Shown piece after piece: positions 1 to 12,573 of a stretch of DNA of 64,000 nucleotides. This DNA comes from Streptomyces thinghirensis (GTDB lineage Bacteria > Actinomycetota > Actinomycetia > Streptomycetales > Streptomycetaceae). Position 1 is the first letter of the stretch. Each line of letters begins with the position of its first letter. The notes under the pieces were generated by a model. It ran no database searches. It worked only from the letters and a program-made list of their open reading frames with translations, and was not told the origin of the DNA. The DNA is taken from NCBI GenBank assembly GCA_021502835.1, contig JAKFGP010000040.1:1-64000 (forward strand), read 5' to 3'. The position numbers and the translations under genes were made by a program.

Positions 1-2999
<2,999 letters not shown>

Positions 3000-3279
3000 T
3001 GAACTGGACCTCCCTCGAGGCGGCTGTCCGGGGACCGGTCTCCCACCGACCGTCCCGGGATCAACCCTACGTCCCAGTGTTGACTTCCGGTGGACATTCG
3101 CATGATGGACACGACCTCGGAGATGGCCCGTCGCCCCTGAACTCCACGTTTTCCCGCCCCCCGGCGTTAGTGACAATCGTGAAGACGCACCCTGCTCGTG
3201 CGTTGGTTTCTCATTCGTTCGGATGAGTACCCAGAGCCACCGGGCCGGCGGCCTGGGAACGACGGGTGGACCGCTGATC

Positions 3280-3939
3280 TCAGGAATTGAGATACGTCAG
3301 CACGGCGAGCACCCGCCGGTGATCACCGTCGCTCGGGGACAGCCCCAGCTTCATGAAGATGTTGCTGACGTGCTTCTCGACGGCCCCGTCGCTCACGACG
3401 AGCTGGCGGGCGATCGCGGAGTTCGTCCGGCCCTCGGCCATCAGCCCCAGAACCTCCCGCTCCCGCGGGTGGTCCCGCCAGCACGTCCTGCTTGCGGCTG
3501 CGCCCGAGCAACTGCGCGACGACCTCCGGGTCCAGCGCCGTACCGCCCTCCGCCACGCACCACCGCGTCCACGAACTCCCGTACCTCGGCCACCCGGTCT
3601 GCGAGCAGATAACCGACGCCGCGACTGGAACCGGCCAGCAGCTCCGTGGCGTACCGCTCCTCCACGTACTGGGACAGCACCAGTACGCCGAGGCCCGGGT
3701 GAGCCTTGCGCAACTGCACCGAGGCGCGCGCACGCCCTCGTCGGTGTGCGTCGGCGGCATCCGTACGTCCGCCACCACGACGTCCGGCAGCTCGCCCTGC
3801 GCGTCCAGCTCGGTGATTGTCTTGATCAGTGCCTCGCCGTCGCCGACACCGGCCACGACCTCGTGCCCACGGTCGGTCAGCAACCAGGGTCAGCCCCTCT
3901 CGGAGCAACTACTGAATCCTCGGCGATGACCACCCGCAC
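3280..3939 (-). CDS. NarL/LuxR-family two-component response regulator
   Basis: This is a DNA-binding response regulator of about 219 residues. The receiver domain starts VRVVIAEDS (acidic pocket) and has the phospho-acceptor aspartate in VVVADVRMPP; VLVLSQYVEERYA follows. The C-terminal LuxR-type helix-turn-helix can be pieced together across frame breaks from REREVLGLMAEGRTN to KHVSNIFMKLGL, ending VLTYLNS at the TGA at 3280-3282. The GTG at 3937-3939 has GGAGG six bases upstream. Breaks occur near 3893, 3730, 3565 and 3465. It lies just downstream of two sensor kinase genes on the same strand and is presumably phosphorylated by one or both. Its targets are unknown; the divergent nuo cluster is an obvious candidate. 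Confidence 0.9.
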
Positions 3940-4279
3940 CCTGTCCTCCACGATCCTCGGCCCCCCACAGCCCGCCCACCCCGCGGCCGCGCGGCCCACG
4001 CCGCGTCCACGGGCCGTCCGTGCGACAGGTCCAGCATTCCAGCATCGGAGCCAGATGCGTTCGGGCAATGGGAAGAGAGCGGGAAGAGCCGGGACGAGCG
4101 GGGACACCAGTCCGGGTCCGGCCGCTCGGTGGCCGGTTTTTCGATCACGCCTCCAGCCCTCGAGGAAGGAGGCGGGAGCCGGAGGGAGATCAGGCTGTCG
4201 GTCGATGGTGCGACCGTCTCAGGGGTGGCTCCCGCGGCAGGCTCCCGCCGCGCTGGCTCCCCAGGGCTCCCCGCGGCGA
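3940..4279. other. Stretch between response regulator and first kinase, no clear gene
   Basis: About 340 bases lie between the presumed kinase stop and the regulator start. The minus-strand kinase frame happens to stay open through here, but the amino-acid sequence (Pro, Arg, Ala and Gly rich, no HATPase motifs) does not look like kinase C-terminus. I see no RNA gene, strong hairpin or convincing promoter. It may be a spacer or a frame-damaged kinase tail. Confidence 0.35.
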
Positions 4280-5646
4280 TTACCCGGCCACCGGCTCGTT
4301 CCGCCGGCAGCTCCGCCGTCACCCGCGTCGGTCCGCCGGCCGGCGGGTCCACCACGAGGATCCCGTCCACCGCGTCGAGCCGCTCCGCAAGTCCCGCCAG
4401 TCGACCCGGCCGACGCAGCCGCCCCGCCCACGCCGTTGTCCACGACCTGGAGCATCAGCCGGTTCTCCACCCGCCAGACCTCCACGGCGGCCGACGTGGC
4501 CCCGCGCGTGCTTGCTGATGTTCTGCAGCAGCTCCGACACCGTGAAGTACGCGATCCCCTCGATCGCCGACGCCGGCCGCTCCGCCAGGTCGACCTCCAC
4601 CCGCACCGGCACGGTGCAGCGCGAGGCGACCGAGGAGAGCGCCGCGTCCAGACCGCGGTCGGTCAGGACCGCGGGATGGATGCCCCGGGCCAGGTCCCGC
4701 AGCTCCTGGAGCGCCGTCTTCACCTCGCCGTGCGCATCGGCCACCATGACCGCCGCCGCCCGCGGGTCCTCCCCGCAGCTTCTCCTTGGCCGAGGCCCAG
4801 ATCCATGGCCAGGTTGACCAGGCGGGCCTGCGCCCCGTCGTGCAGGTCGCGCTCGATGCGCCGCAGGTCGGCGGCGGCAGTGTCGACCACGACCCCGCGG
4901 TCCGACTCCAGCTCCACCACCCGCGTCGCCAGCCGCGACGGTCCGAGCAGCCCGTGCACCATCAGCCGGTCCACCGTGGTCAGTGCCCGGACGATCCACG
5001 GCGTCGCCAGCGTGAACAGCAGCCCGACCAGCGCGGTCACGGTGATCTCGAAGGGGTTGTCCAGCAGATCCGGTGCGTCTCGTCGCCGTACAGCTGGAGC
5101 CCGTCCTGGCCGGCGTACATCGGGAACACCCAGAACCACAGCGGGTACAGTCAGCATCGCCCAGCCGACCGCCCAGACGTTCACGGCCACGACGAACGAG
5201 AACACCGACCACGGGAACTGCAGCACCGCGTACAGCAAACTCCGCCAGGAGGTGCCGCTCTTGAGCACGGCACCTATCCATCCCATCGCGCCCTGCTTCT
5301 TCAGCCGCAGCGGCTCCGGGTCGGACACCCGGAGACCCAGCAGGGCACGGGCCCGCGCCCGTTCCATCGCGCCGAAGCCGCGGCACCCGGCGAGTGCCGC
5401 CGCCAGCACCGGGACACCCAGGAACGTCACCAGCAGGCCCGCTCCCAGCGACGTCATCGTGACGGCGTACGTGAAGAACAGGATGCCGATCGGCAGGCTG
5501 AGCAGCACATAGCCGAACTCGCGCCAGCTGCGTGCCTCGAACGGTGCCCGCAGCCCCGCCGGCAGCCGGTGACGTCGTGCACCGGTGTCCCCGGGGAAGC
5601 CGGGCCCGCTTTCCAACCCGTAACCCTGTCCGTATTCCGTGGCCAT
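4280..5646 (-). CDS. Membrane sensor histidine kinase (first of a tandem pair)
   Basis: This is a NarX/DesK-like sensor kinase of about 455 residues. The ATG at 5644-5646 (MATEYGQGYG) has a GAGGAGAAGGA ribosome site. The N-terminal membrane sensor module has hydrophobic segments around VLLSLPIGILFFTYAVTMTS, LLVTFLGVPVLAAALAG, LQFPWSVFSFVVAVNVWAVG and TALVGLLFTLATPWIV. A HisKA_3 dimerisation helix follows with the phospho-acceptor histidine in RRIERDLHDGAQARLVNLAM. The HATPase domain then shows YFTVSELLQNISKHA, LMLQVVDNGVGG and GPTRVTAELPAE. The stop is uncertain: the frame stays open past ELPAERAGG, and a TAA at 4280-4282 is reached only if one base is out of register. It is paralogous to the next kinase upstream and shares a single regulator with it. 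Confidence 0.85.
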
Positions 5647-5816
5647 CGGTGCCGTCCTTCTCCTCGTCGTACGGCTGTGCTGTCGTAACCCACCCCTCGT
5701 CGACCGCACATCCACGGGCCATGGAGCTCGTCGGCGTCTCAAGGGGGTTTTCCCCACCCCCCCCGGAGAGCCCTTTCGGACCGGGAGATGGCCCCCGACA
5801 GCTGCCTCGTCGTCTG

Positions 5817-7044
5817 TTACCTCGGGCCCGCGGCACTGAGGCGGAGTTGGCGTCCTCCCGGTCGCGCCACGGCAGCTCGGCCGTCACCGTCGTCGGGCCG
5901 CCCTCCGGGGAGTCGACGACGAAGAGACCGTCGACGGCGGTCAGCCGGTCGGCGAGGCCCTTCATCCCCGTACCACCGTCGAGGCGCGCGCCTCCGCGGC
6001 CGTTGTCCTCCACCTGTATGAGCAGTCGGTCGGACGACCGCCACACCTCCACGAGGCTGACCTCGCCGCGCTGTGCTTGCTGACGTTCTGGAGCAGCTCC
6101 GAGACGGTGAAGTAGGCGATGCCCTCGATGGCCGCCGCCGGGGCGCTCCGTCAGGTCGACGGTCACCTTGACCGGCACGGTGCAGCGGGAGGCGACCGAG
6201 GAGAGCGCCGCGTCCAGGCCGCGGTCGGTCAGCACGGCGGGATGGATGCGCGCGCCAGGTCCCGCAGCTCCCTGCAGGGCCAGCTTCACCTCGCCGTGCG
6301 CCTCGTCGACCATGGCCGCCGCCGCGTCGGGGTCCTCCAGGAGCTTCTCCTTGGCCAGACCCAGTCCCATGGCCAGGTTGACCAGGCGGGCCTGTGCCCG
6401 TCGTGCAGGTCGCGCTCGATGCGCCGCAGGTCGGCGGCGGCCGTGTCGACCACGACCCCCCGGTCCGACTCCAGCTCGGCGATCCGCCGCTCCAGCTCGT
6501 CGGACGGGGACAGCAGGCCGCGCACCATCGCCCGGTCCGCGTTGGCCAGACCCCGCGCGATGAAGGGCAGCACCGGCCACAGTACGAACAACGACGTCAG
6601 CGTGATGACGAAGGTGAGGATGCCCCAGGGGAGCCGTATGAAGTCGTACAGGACCGTGCGCCAGCCCACCGGATCCTTCAGCGCCATCCACAACTGTGGA
6701 AGAACCCGCCCTTGCCCCGCAAGGGCAGCGGGCTCGGCTCGTCCACCCGCACCCCGAGCAGTGCACGGGCCCGCGCCCGCTCCAACTTGCCCAACTGCCG
6801 CGCACCCAGCAGGCCGGCCGCCAGCAGCGGGAACCCGATCACCGTGACCGTCAACCCGGCGCCCACGCCCAGCATCGTCACGACGTAGACGAATCCGAGC
6901 AGCGCCGCCGGGAGATTCGCCAGCAGGTGGGCGATCTCCTTCCAGGTGTGCCGGTCGTAGGCGAAACGGGGCCGGCGGCAGGCGGTCTCCGGTCGCTGCG
7001 CCGGTAGCCCCGGCGGGATTCGATGTCGAGAGGCGTTCGGTCAT
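5817..7044 (-). CDS. Membrane sensor histidine kinase (second of a tandem pair)
   Basis: This is a paralogue of the kinase at 4280-5646 with the same layout. An N-terminal MTERLSTSNPAGATGAATGD leader precedes a membrane sensor domain (MTMLGVGAGLTVTVIGFPLL, RLPWGILTFVITLTSLFVLW), a HisKA_3 segment with the same RRIERDLHDG histidine box, and a HATPase domain (LLIQVEDNGRGGARLDG, GMKGLADRLTAVDGLFVVDS, GPTTVTAELPW). ATG at 7042-7044. The end is approximate: the frame runs on after ELPWRDRED, and a TAA at 5817-5819 is used only after a one-base correction. Breaks are also seen near 6960, 6705, 6400 and 6260. It is transcribed divergently from nuoA with about 190 bases between the starts, so it could sense and control respiration; that role is inference. 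Confidence 0.85.
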
Positions 7045-7238
7045 ACGCGTCAGCGTGCCGTGCGGCGCGGCGCCGCGCCATGAGGTGGACCGCCGGGATG
7101 CACTGAGGAAAACCCCACCCCCGCGTCCCAAGGTGTGACGGGCTGCTTACCGTCTCTTTATCAGGCCCTAGACTCCCGTACGCACAGATGCACAGATCGT
7201 CGAACAGCAGCGTTCAGGACAGGGAGCGAGGAACGCAC

Positions 7239-7634
7239 GTGCCGGAACCGACCGTCGGACTCGCCGCGGACTATTTCCAGTCCTACTCGGTCGTCGGGCT
7301 GCTCGCCGTCGTGGGCGTGCTCTTCGTCGCCGTCGCATTCGGGGCCGGGCACCTGCTGCGGCCCGTGGTACCGACCCCCGAGAAGCTGCTGACGTACGAG
7401 TGCGGGGTGGACCCCGTCGGCGACGGCTGGGCCCACACCCAGGTCCGCTACTACGTCTACGCGTTCCTCTACGTCATCTTCGCGGTCGACTCGATCTTCC
7501 TCTTCCCCTGGGCGACGGTCTTCGCCGATCCTGGTTACGGCGCGACGACCCTCGTGGAGATGTTCATCTTCCTCGGATTCCTCGCCGTGGGTCTGTTGTA
7601 CGCATACAGGAAGGGCGTCCTGTCGTGGACGTGA
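7239..7634 (+). CDS. nuoA: NADH-quinone oxidoreductase-like subunit A
   Basis: This is a small membrane subunit of the complex I proton-pumping arm, 131 residues, and one of the few undamaged frames here. It has three membrane helices ([58 protein letters not shown]) and the family loop [15 protein letters not shown], whose cysteine is the conserved one in NuoA. The GTG at 7239 has AGGGAGCGAGG just upstream; an earlier in-frame ATG at 7188 lacks a ribosome site. It overlaps the nuoB start by ten bases. It is first in a ten-gene cluster. Confidence 0.95.
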   Translation: MPEPTVGLAADYFQSYSVVGLLAVVGVLFVAVAFGAGHLLRPVVPTPEKLLTYECGVDPVGDGWAHTQVRYYVYAFLYVIFAVDSIFLFPWATVFADPGYGATTLVEMFIFLGFLAVGLLYAYRKGVLSWT

Positions 7635-8368
7635 ACCCCGCCGACCCGAACCCCGCCGATCCGAACCCCGCCGGACCCGTGCTGCTCCCGGAGCCCAAGC
7701 GGCTCGGCGCGCTCGCCCGTCTCGCGCCGGAGCCGATGAAGGTCGTCCTGAACTGGGGCCGCCGGTACTCCCTGTGGGTCTTCAACTTCGGCCTCGCCTG
7801 CTGCGCGATCGAGTTCATCGCCGCGTCGATGGCGCGCCACGACTTCATCCGGCTCGGCGTCATCCCGTTCGCGCCGGGCCCCCGCCAGGCCGACCTGATG
7901 GTGGTCTCGGGCACGGTCACCGACAAGATGGCGCCGGCCGTCAAGCGCCTGTACGAGCAGATGCCCGAGCCGAAGTACGTCATCTCCTTCGGTGCCTGCT
8001 CCAACTGCGGCGGCCCCTACTGGGACTCCTACTCCGTGACGAAGGGCGTCGACCAGATCATTCCCGTCGACGTCTACGTCCCCGGCTGCCCGCCGCGCCC
8101 CGAGGCGCTGCTCCAGGGGATCCCTGAAGCTCCAGGAGAAGATCGCGCGGGAGTCGCTGGGCGAGCGGTACGGCACGTCGCCCCGGCCGTCGACGGCCGC
8201 GCTGCAGAGCGGCCTGGTGCGGCCACCTGCCGCTGACGCGTCCTCGGCCCCCGGGTCGACCTCTACCTCGGCCCCGGGCGCTGCCTCGGCCCCCGGGTCG
8301 ACCTCGGCCCCGGGCGCGGGCTCGGGCTCCGCCGCGGACCGGGCCTCGGGTTCGGGGAGGGCCGATGA
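7625..8368 (+). CDS. nuoB: NADH-quinone oxidoreductase-like subunit B
   Basis: NuoB carries the terminal 4Fe-4S cluster N2 at the quinone site. The ligand cysteines are visible as [10 protein letters not shown] (tandem pair), [15 protein letters not shown] and [15 protein letters not shown]. The usual [20 protein letters not shown] segment precedes them. The GTG at 7625 overlaps nuoA. The N-terminal extension contains a short DNA-level duplication, read as [15 protein letters not shown] one-base break lies near 8120. After it the frame reads [20 protein letters not shown] and runs into an Ala/Ser/Pro/Gly tail (SAPGS and TSAPGA repeats). The end is uncertain: I favour the TGA at 8366-8368 overlapping the nuoC ATG, which needs one more correction. 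Confidence 0.9.
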
Positions 8369-9763
8369 CCGCGGTCGGCTGGCTGCCCGCCGATGCCGAG
8401 GAACTCTTCGGCGCACAGGCCACGGCCGAGGAGTCGTACGACGTCCTGACCGTGGACGTGCCGTCGGCGTCCTGGATCTGCGCCCTGGAGACGGCGCGTG
8501 ACCGGCTGGGCTGCACGTACTTCGACTGGCTGAGCGCGGTCGACGAACCGGGCACGGGTTTCCGCGTCGCGGCGCACGTCGTGGCCCTCGGCCCCGTACG
8601 CCGACTGCTGCTGCGTACGACGGTCCCGCACGAGACCCCGGTCCTGCCCACCGCCGTCGCGGTGTACGCGGGCGCGGCCTGGCACGAGCGCGAGACCCAC
8701 GAGATGTTCGGCGTCGCCTTCGAGGACCACCCTGCGCTGGACCACCTGCTCCTGCCGGAGGGTTTCGAGGGACACCCCTGCGCAAGGACTTCGTCCTCGC
8801 GGCCCGCGTCGCGAAGGCCTGGCCCGGGGCCAAGGAGCCGGGCGAGTCCGATCACGGCGGTCCCCGGCGCCGCCAGATGCTGCCGCCGGGCGTCCCCGAC
8901 CCCAACGAGTGGGGCCCGCTGAAGGGCCAGCTGCCTCCCGCTCCGGCCCGCCCGGCACGCGGGGCGGGGCGCGCGGCCGGGGAGCGTCCGGCCCGCGCGG
9001 CGGGTGACCGCCCGGCCCGTCGGACCCGCACGGCGGCGGAGGGCTCCGCCGGCCAGACGGCGCCTGGCACCGACGCCCCCGCCACTCCCCGCCGCTCCCG
9101 CACGGCGGCGGAGGGCTCCGCCAGCCAGACGGCGCCGGCCGCCGAACCCTCGGCCGCCCCGCCGGCCCGGCGTGCGCGCAGCGCGAGCGAGGGCTCCGCG
9201 TCCCAGCGGACGGGCGCTACGACGGACGAGCCCACGGCGGAGACGACGGCCGGTGAGGGCTCGGCGTCGCAGCGAGCAGGAACGGGCGGCACCGGGGGAC
9301 CCCGGCGGGCCCGGGGGTGCGTCCGAGGGCTCGGCGAGCACGCGCTCCGCCTCCGACACCGGGACGCCGGACGAGACGGCCGCCGACTCCGCCACCCCTG
9401 TCGGCGACGACACCGCCACGTCCCCACGCACGGAGGAACCGGCCCCGCAGACAGCCCCCTCCACACCGCGCAGCCCGGATGCCCCGTGGCACCACGCCCG
9501 CCCTGCCTTCGACGAGGCCGAGCCCAAGTCGCGTGACGGGGCGGAACCCGGGGCGAGCGGGACCCCGGACGACAGGGCGGAAGAGAAGCCGTGCAGGAGC
9601 CGGGGCAGGCACTGGAGCCGGAACACGGACAGGACCCGGGACCCGGGCGAGGGGCAGGACCCGAACCCGGCAGGGACGGGAGCCGAACCCGAGCAGGACG
9701 CCCCCGACGACTCCGGCACCCCCAGGAACCACAACCGCCCGAACCCCAGGAGGCCCGCAGTGA
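8365..9763 (+). CDS. nuoC: NADH-quinone oxidoreductase-like subunit C with a long disordered tail
   Basis: The first 190 or so residues are a normal 30-kDa subunit: YFDWLSAVDEPGTGFRVAAH, then the signature WHERETHEMFGVAFE and, across a break near 8778, LRKDFVLAARVAKAWPGAK. ATG at 8365 with GGGGAGG upstream. What follows is unusual: about 270 codons of Arg, Pro, Ala, Thr, Glu-rich sequence up to the TGA at 9761-9763, which overlaps the nuoH GTG. A degenerate EGSASQ motif recurs at least five times between roughly 9035 and 9345. The tail's third-position G/C bias fits coding use, and no NuoD sequence is present in it. Breaks occur near 8778, 9310 and 9590 or later, so the exact tail residues are unsure. 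Confidence 0.8.
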
Positions 9764-10728
9764 ACGACGCGCTCGACGTCACCCTGCGCCTCCTCGTCGT
9801 CTTCGTCGTCTTCCTCACCTTCCCCCTGATCGTCGGCCAGACCGAGCACAAGGTGATGGCTCACATGCAGGGCCGCCTCGGCCCGATGTACGCGGGTGGC
9901 TTCCACGGCTGGGCCCAGCTCGTCGCGGACGGCGTGAAGTTCGCGCAGAAGGAGGACGTGGTCCTCGCCGACGCGGACCGCCGCATCTTCCAGCTCGCTC
10001 CCGCCGTGGCCCTCCTGCCGTACCTCCTGGTTCTCCTGGCCATCCCCATCGGCCCGGGTGAGGGCGCGGTCGGCCAGGTCGTCGACGCGGGCATCTCTTC
10101 GTCCTCGCCGTCATGGGCGTGGGCGTCCTCGGCTCGCTCATGGCCGGCTGGGCCTCCGCCAACAAGTACTCCCTCCTCGGCGGCCTGCGGACCGCCGCCC
10201 AGCTCCTCGCGTACGAACTCCCGATGCTGCTCACTGGCGGCCTCGGTCGCGATGGCGGCCGGCACCGTCTCGCTCGTCGGCATCCTCGACGCCTTCGAGT
10301 GGTGGTGGCTGCCCTGGCAGATCGTCGGCGCGATCGTCTTCTTCGTCGCCGGGCTGGCCGAGCTGCAACGGCCCCCCTTCGACATGCCGGTCGCCGACTC
10401 GGAGATCATCTTCGGCGCCTATACCGAGTACACCGGCCTGCGCTTCGCCCTGTTCCTCCTCGCCGAGTACGCCGGGATCGTCGTCCTGTGCGGCCTGACC
10501 ACCGTCCTCTTCCTGGGTGGCTGGCACGGCCCCTGGGGCGCCGACGGCCTCGGCTGGGTGTGGACCCTGCTGAAGACGGCCGTCCTCGCCTTCGTCGTGA
10601 TCTGGCTGCGCGTGACCTACCCGCGCCTGCGCGAGGACCAGCTCCAGAGACTTTCCTGGACGCTCCTCGTCCCCCTGTCCCTCGCCCAGATCGCCCTCAC
10701 CGGCATCGTCAAGGTGGTGATTCAGTAA
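9760..10728 (+). CDS. nuoH: NADH-quinone oxidoreductase-like subunit H
   Basis: This multi-helix membrane subunit forms the quinone chamber at the junction of the two arms of complex I. GTG at 9760-9762 with a perfect AGGAGG at 9748-9753. Family blocks are [20 protein letters not shown] followed by [10 protein letters not shown], and [20 protein letters not shown] followed by [20 protein letters not shown]. It has about eight hydrophobic helices. One-base breaks lie near 10098 and 10237; repairing both gives a protein of about 322 residues, the usual length. It is separated from nuoI by two bases. Confidence 0.94.
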   Translation: MNDALDVTLRLLVVFVVFLTFPLIVGQTEHKVMAHMQGRLGPMYAGGFHGWAQLVADGVKFAQKEDVVLADADRRIFQLAPAVALLPYLLVLLAIPIGPGEGAVGQVVDAGISSSSPSWAWASSARSWPAGPPPTSTPSSAACGPPPSSSRTNSRCCSLAASVAMAAGTVSLVGILDAFEWWWLPWQIVGAIVFFVAGLAELQRPPFDMPVADSEIIFGAYTEYTGLRFALFLLAEYAGIVVLCGLTTVLFLGGWHGPWGADGLGWVWTLLKTAVLAFVVIWLRVTYPRLREDQLQRLSWTLLVPLSLAQIALTGIVKVVIQ

Positions 10729-10730
10729 CC

Positions 10731-11462
10731 ATGTCCCGCCTGTCGATTCCCGGCAGCGGCCTGGCCAAGGGTCTGGCCGTCACCCTGCGCACGATGACGA
10801 AGAAGACCGTCACCGAGCAGTACCCGGACGTCCAGCCCGAGCTCCCGCCCCGTACCCGCGGTGTGATCGGCCTGTTCGAGGAGAACTGCACGGTCTGCAT
10901 GCTGTGCGCCCGCGAGTGCCCGGACTGGTGCATCTACATCGACTCCCACAAGGAGACGATCCCGGCGGCGACCCCCGGCGGACGCGACCGCAGCCGCAAC
11001 GTCCTGGACCGCTTCGCCATCGACTTCTCCCTGTGCATGTACTGCGGTATCTGCATCGAGGTCTGTCCTTTCGACGCCCTGTTCTGGTCCCCGGAGTTCG
11101 AGTACTCCGAGACCGACATCCGTGACCTCACCCACGAACGCGACAAGCTCCGCGAGTGGATGTGGACGGTTCCGGCCCCGCCCGCCCTCGACCCCGGCGC
11201 GGAGGAACCGAAGGAACTCGCCGCCGCCCGCAAGACCGCCGACAAGCTGGCCGCTCAGCAGGAGACGGCCCAACAGGAGACGACTCGACAGCAGGCGGCC
11301 CGGGCGACCGAACCGCACGCCGACGAGCAGGCTCGCGCCGCCGAGCAGCCCACCCGCCCGATGGGCGACTCCAAGCAGCAGACGGACCAGCCCGGGCCGA
11401 CGTCGGATCGGTCGAAGCCCCGGACCACGGGAGACCAGCCGGATCAGGAGGGCCGGGAATGA
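10731..11462 (+). CDS. nuoI: NADH-quinone oxidoreductase-like subunit I, two 4Fe-4S clusters
   Basis: This is an intact 243-residue ferredoxin-like subunit. Two classic iron-sulfur motifs are visible, [12 protein letters not shown] and [12 protein letters not shown], each ending in the proline that follows the fourth cysteine. Between them the spacing [11 protein letters not shown] is typical of NuoI. From about residue 155 onward there is a charged, Gln/Glu/Thr-rich tail ([15 protein letters not shown]) of some 85 residues that ordinary NuoI lacks. The stop overlaps the nuoJ ATG as ATGA. It would pass electrons towards the NuoB cluster; with NuoE, F and G absent, soluble ferredoxin is a plausible donor (inference). 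Confidence 0.95.
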   Translation: MSRLSIPGSGLAKGLAVTLRTMTKKTVTEQYPDVQPELPPRTRGVIGLFEENCTVCMLCARECPDWCIYIDSHKETIPAATPGGRDRSRNVLDRFAIDFSLCMYCGICIEVCPFDALFWSPEFEYSETDIRDLTHERDKLREWMWTVPAPPALDPGAEEPKELAAARKTADKLAAQQETAQQETTRQQAARATEPHADEQARAAEQPTRPMGDSKQQTDQPGPTSDRSKPRTTGDQPDQEGRE

Positions 11463-12181
11463 CCCTCGCAACGACCGTCGGTCACCTTCACCTCGCCGCG
11501 GACTCCACGACCGGCGCCGCCGGATCCCACGGCTTCCTCTCCCCGACCGGCGTCGAGATCGCCTTTCTCCTCGTCGGCCTCGTCACCCTCGGCGCGGCCG
11601 TCGTCACCGTCACCACCCGGCAGCTCGTCCACGCCGCCCTGTGGCTGGTCGTGGCCCTCGGCGGCCTCGCCGTCGAGTACCTCCTGCTCACCGCCGAGTT
11701 CATCGCGTGGGTTCAGGTCCTCATCTACGTCGGTGCCGTCGTCGTCCTCATCCTGTTCGGCCTGATGCTCACCAGGGCGCCCATCGGCCGGTCCCCGGAC
11801 GCGGACTCCGGCAATCGCTGGGCCGCCCTCACCGTGGCCGTGGCCGCCGCCGCGGCCCTGGTGTGGGTCGTCGTCGACGCCTTCCGTACCACCTGGATCG
11901 ACCTGGACGGCCCGGCCGCCGGCTCCACAGCCGTGACCGGAGCGAGCCTCTTCCAGAACTGGGTCCTCCCCTTCGAGGCCCTCTCCGTCCTCCTCCTCGC
12001 CGCCCTGGTCGGCGCCATCGTCCTGTCCCGCAAGGCCAAGGCGGACCGCGCGGCCGGGTCGGGCCGCACAGCCGCCACCGGCCGTGCAGCCGACACGGGC
12101 CGTGCAGCCGAGGCCGGCCGTACGACCGAAACCGACCCGCCCGCAGACCCGAACGGTGCCGACAAGGGTGGTGTCCGCTGA
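11459..12181 (+). CDS. nuoJ: NADH-quinone oxidoreductase-like subunit J
   Basis: This is an intact 240-residue membrane subunit with five predicted helices, including [40 protein letters not shown] and [20 protein letters not shown], the last being the conserved helix-3 region. [20 protein letters not shown] is the final helix. Then comes a roughly 50-residue hydrophilic tail with a heptad-like repeat ([19 protein letters not shown]). ATGA overlap with nuoI upstream and TGATG junction with nuoK downstream indicate translational coupling. Confidence 0.95.
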   Translation: MTLATTVGHLHLAADSTTGAAGSHGFLSPTGVEIAFLLVGLVTLGAAVVTVTTRQLVHAALWLVVALGGLAVEYLLLTAEFIAWVQVLIYVGAVVVLILFGLMLTRAPIGRSPDADSGNRWAALTVAVAAAAALVWVVVDAFRTTWIDLDGPAAGSTAVTGASLFQNWVLPFEALSVLLLAALVGAIVLSRKAKADRAAGSGRTAATGRAADTGRAAEAGRTTETDPPADPNGADKGGVR

Positions 12182-12573
12182 TGCACCTTGCCTATCCCGC
12201 CGTTCTCTCCGTCCTCCTGTTCTGCACGGGCCTGTACGGCGTCCTCGCCCGCCGCAACGCGATCCTGGTCCTGATGTCGGTCGAGCTGATGCTCAACGCC
12301 GTCAACCTCAACCTCGTCGCCTTCGACGTCTGGCTCAACAAGGCCGCCGAGGAGACCCTGCACTCCGGCCAGGCCCTGACCCTGTTCACGATCGCCATCG
12401 CGGCCGCCGAGATCGGCATCGGCCTGGCGATCGTGCTCGCCGTCCACCGCAACCGCGGCACCTCGGACATCGACAAGCTCCGAGACACCGCCGAGGGTCA
12501 CGAGCCGGACGGCCCCGACACCGATGCCCCCGCGACCGGGACGGCCGCCGAGAAGGCTGAGGCCACCGCGTGA
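12181..12573 (+). CDS. nuoK: NADH-quinone oxidoreductase-like subunit K
   Basis: This is an intact 130-residue subunit with three helices. The conserved glutamates of the NuoK channel are present in [20 protein letters not shown] and [20 protein letters not shown]. The last 35 residues ([20 protein letters not shown] onward) form an acidic extension beyond the usual 100-residue length. It shares bases with nuoJ (TGATG) and nuoL (GTGA). Confidence 0.95.
   Translation: MHLAYPAVLSVLLFCTGLYGVLARRNAILVLMSVELMLNAVNLNLVAFDVWLNKAAEETLHSGQALTLFTIAIAAAEIGIGLAIVLAVHRNRGTSDIDKLRDTAEGHEPDGPDTDAPATGTAAEKAEATA

Noticed and set aside
3353..5512. 719-codon plus-strand frame opposite the kinase and regulator
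   Set aside because: It is antisense to clear two-component genes and has no recognisable domain.
4319..6805. A single 828-codon double kinase
   Set aside because: It arises because breaks join the two kinase genes; each has its own start, ribosome site and complete domain set.
8940..9760. nuoD hidden between nuoC and nuoH
   Set aside because: No NuoD motif in any forward frame; composition is low-complexity and repeated, unlike the conserved 49-kDa subunit.
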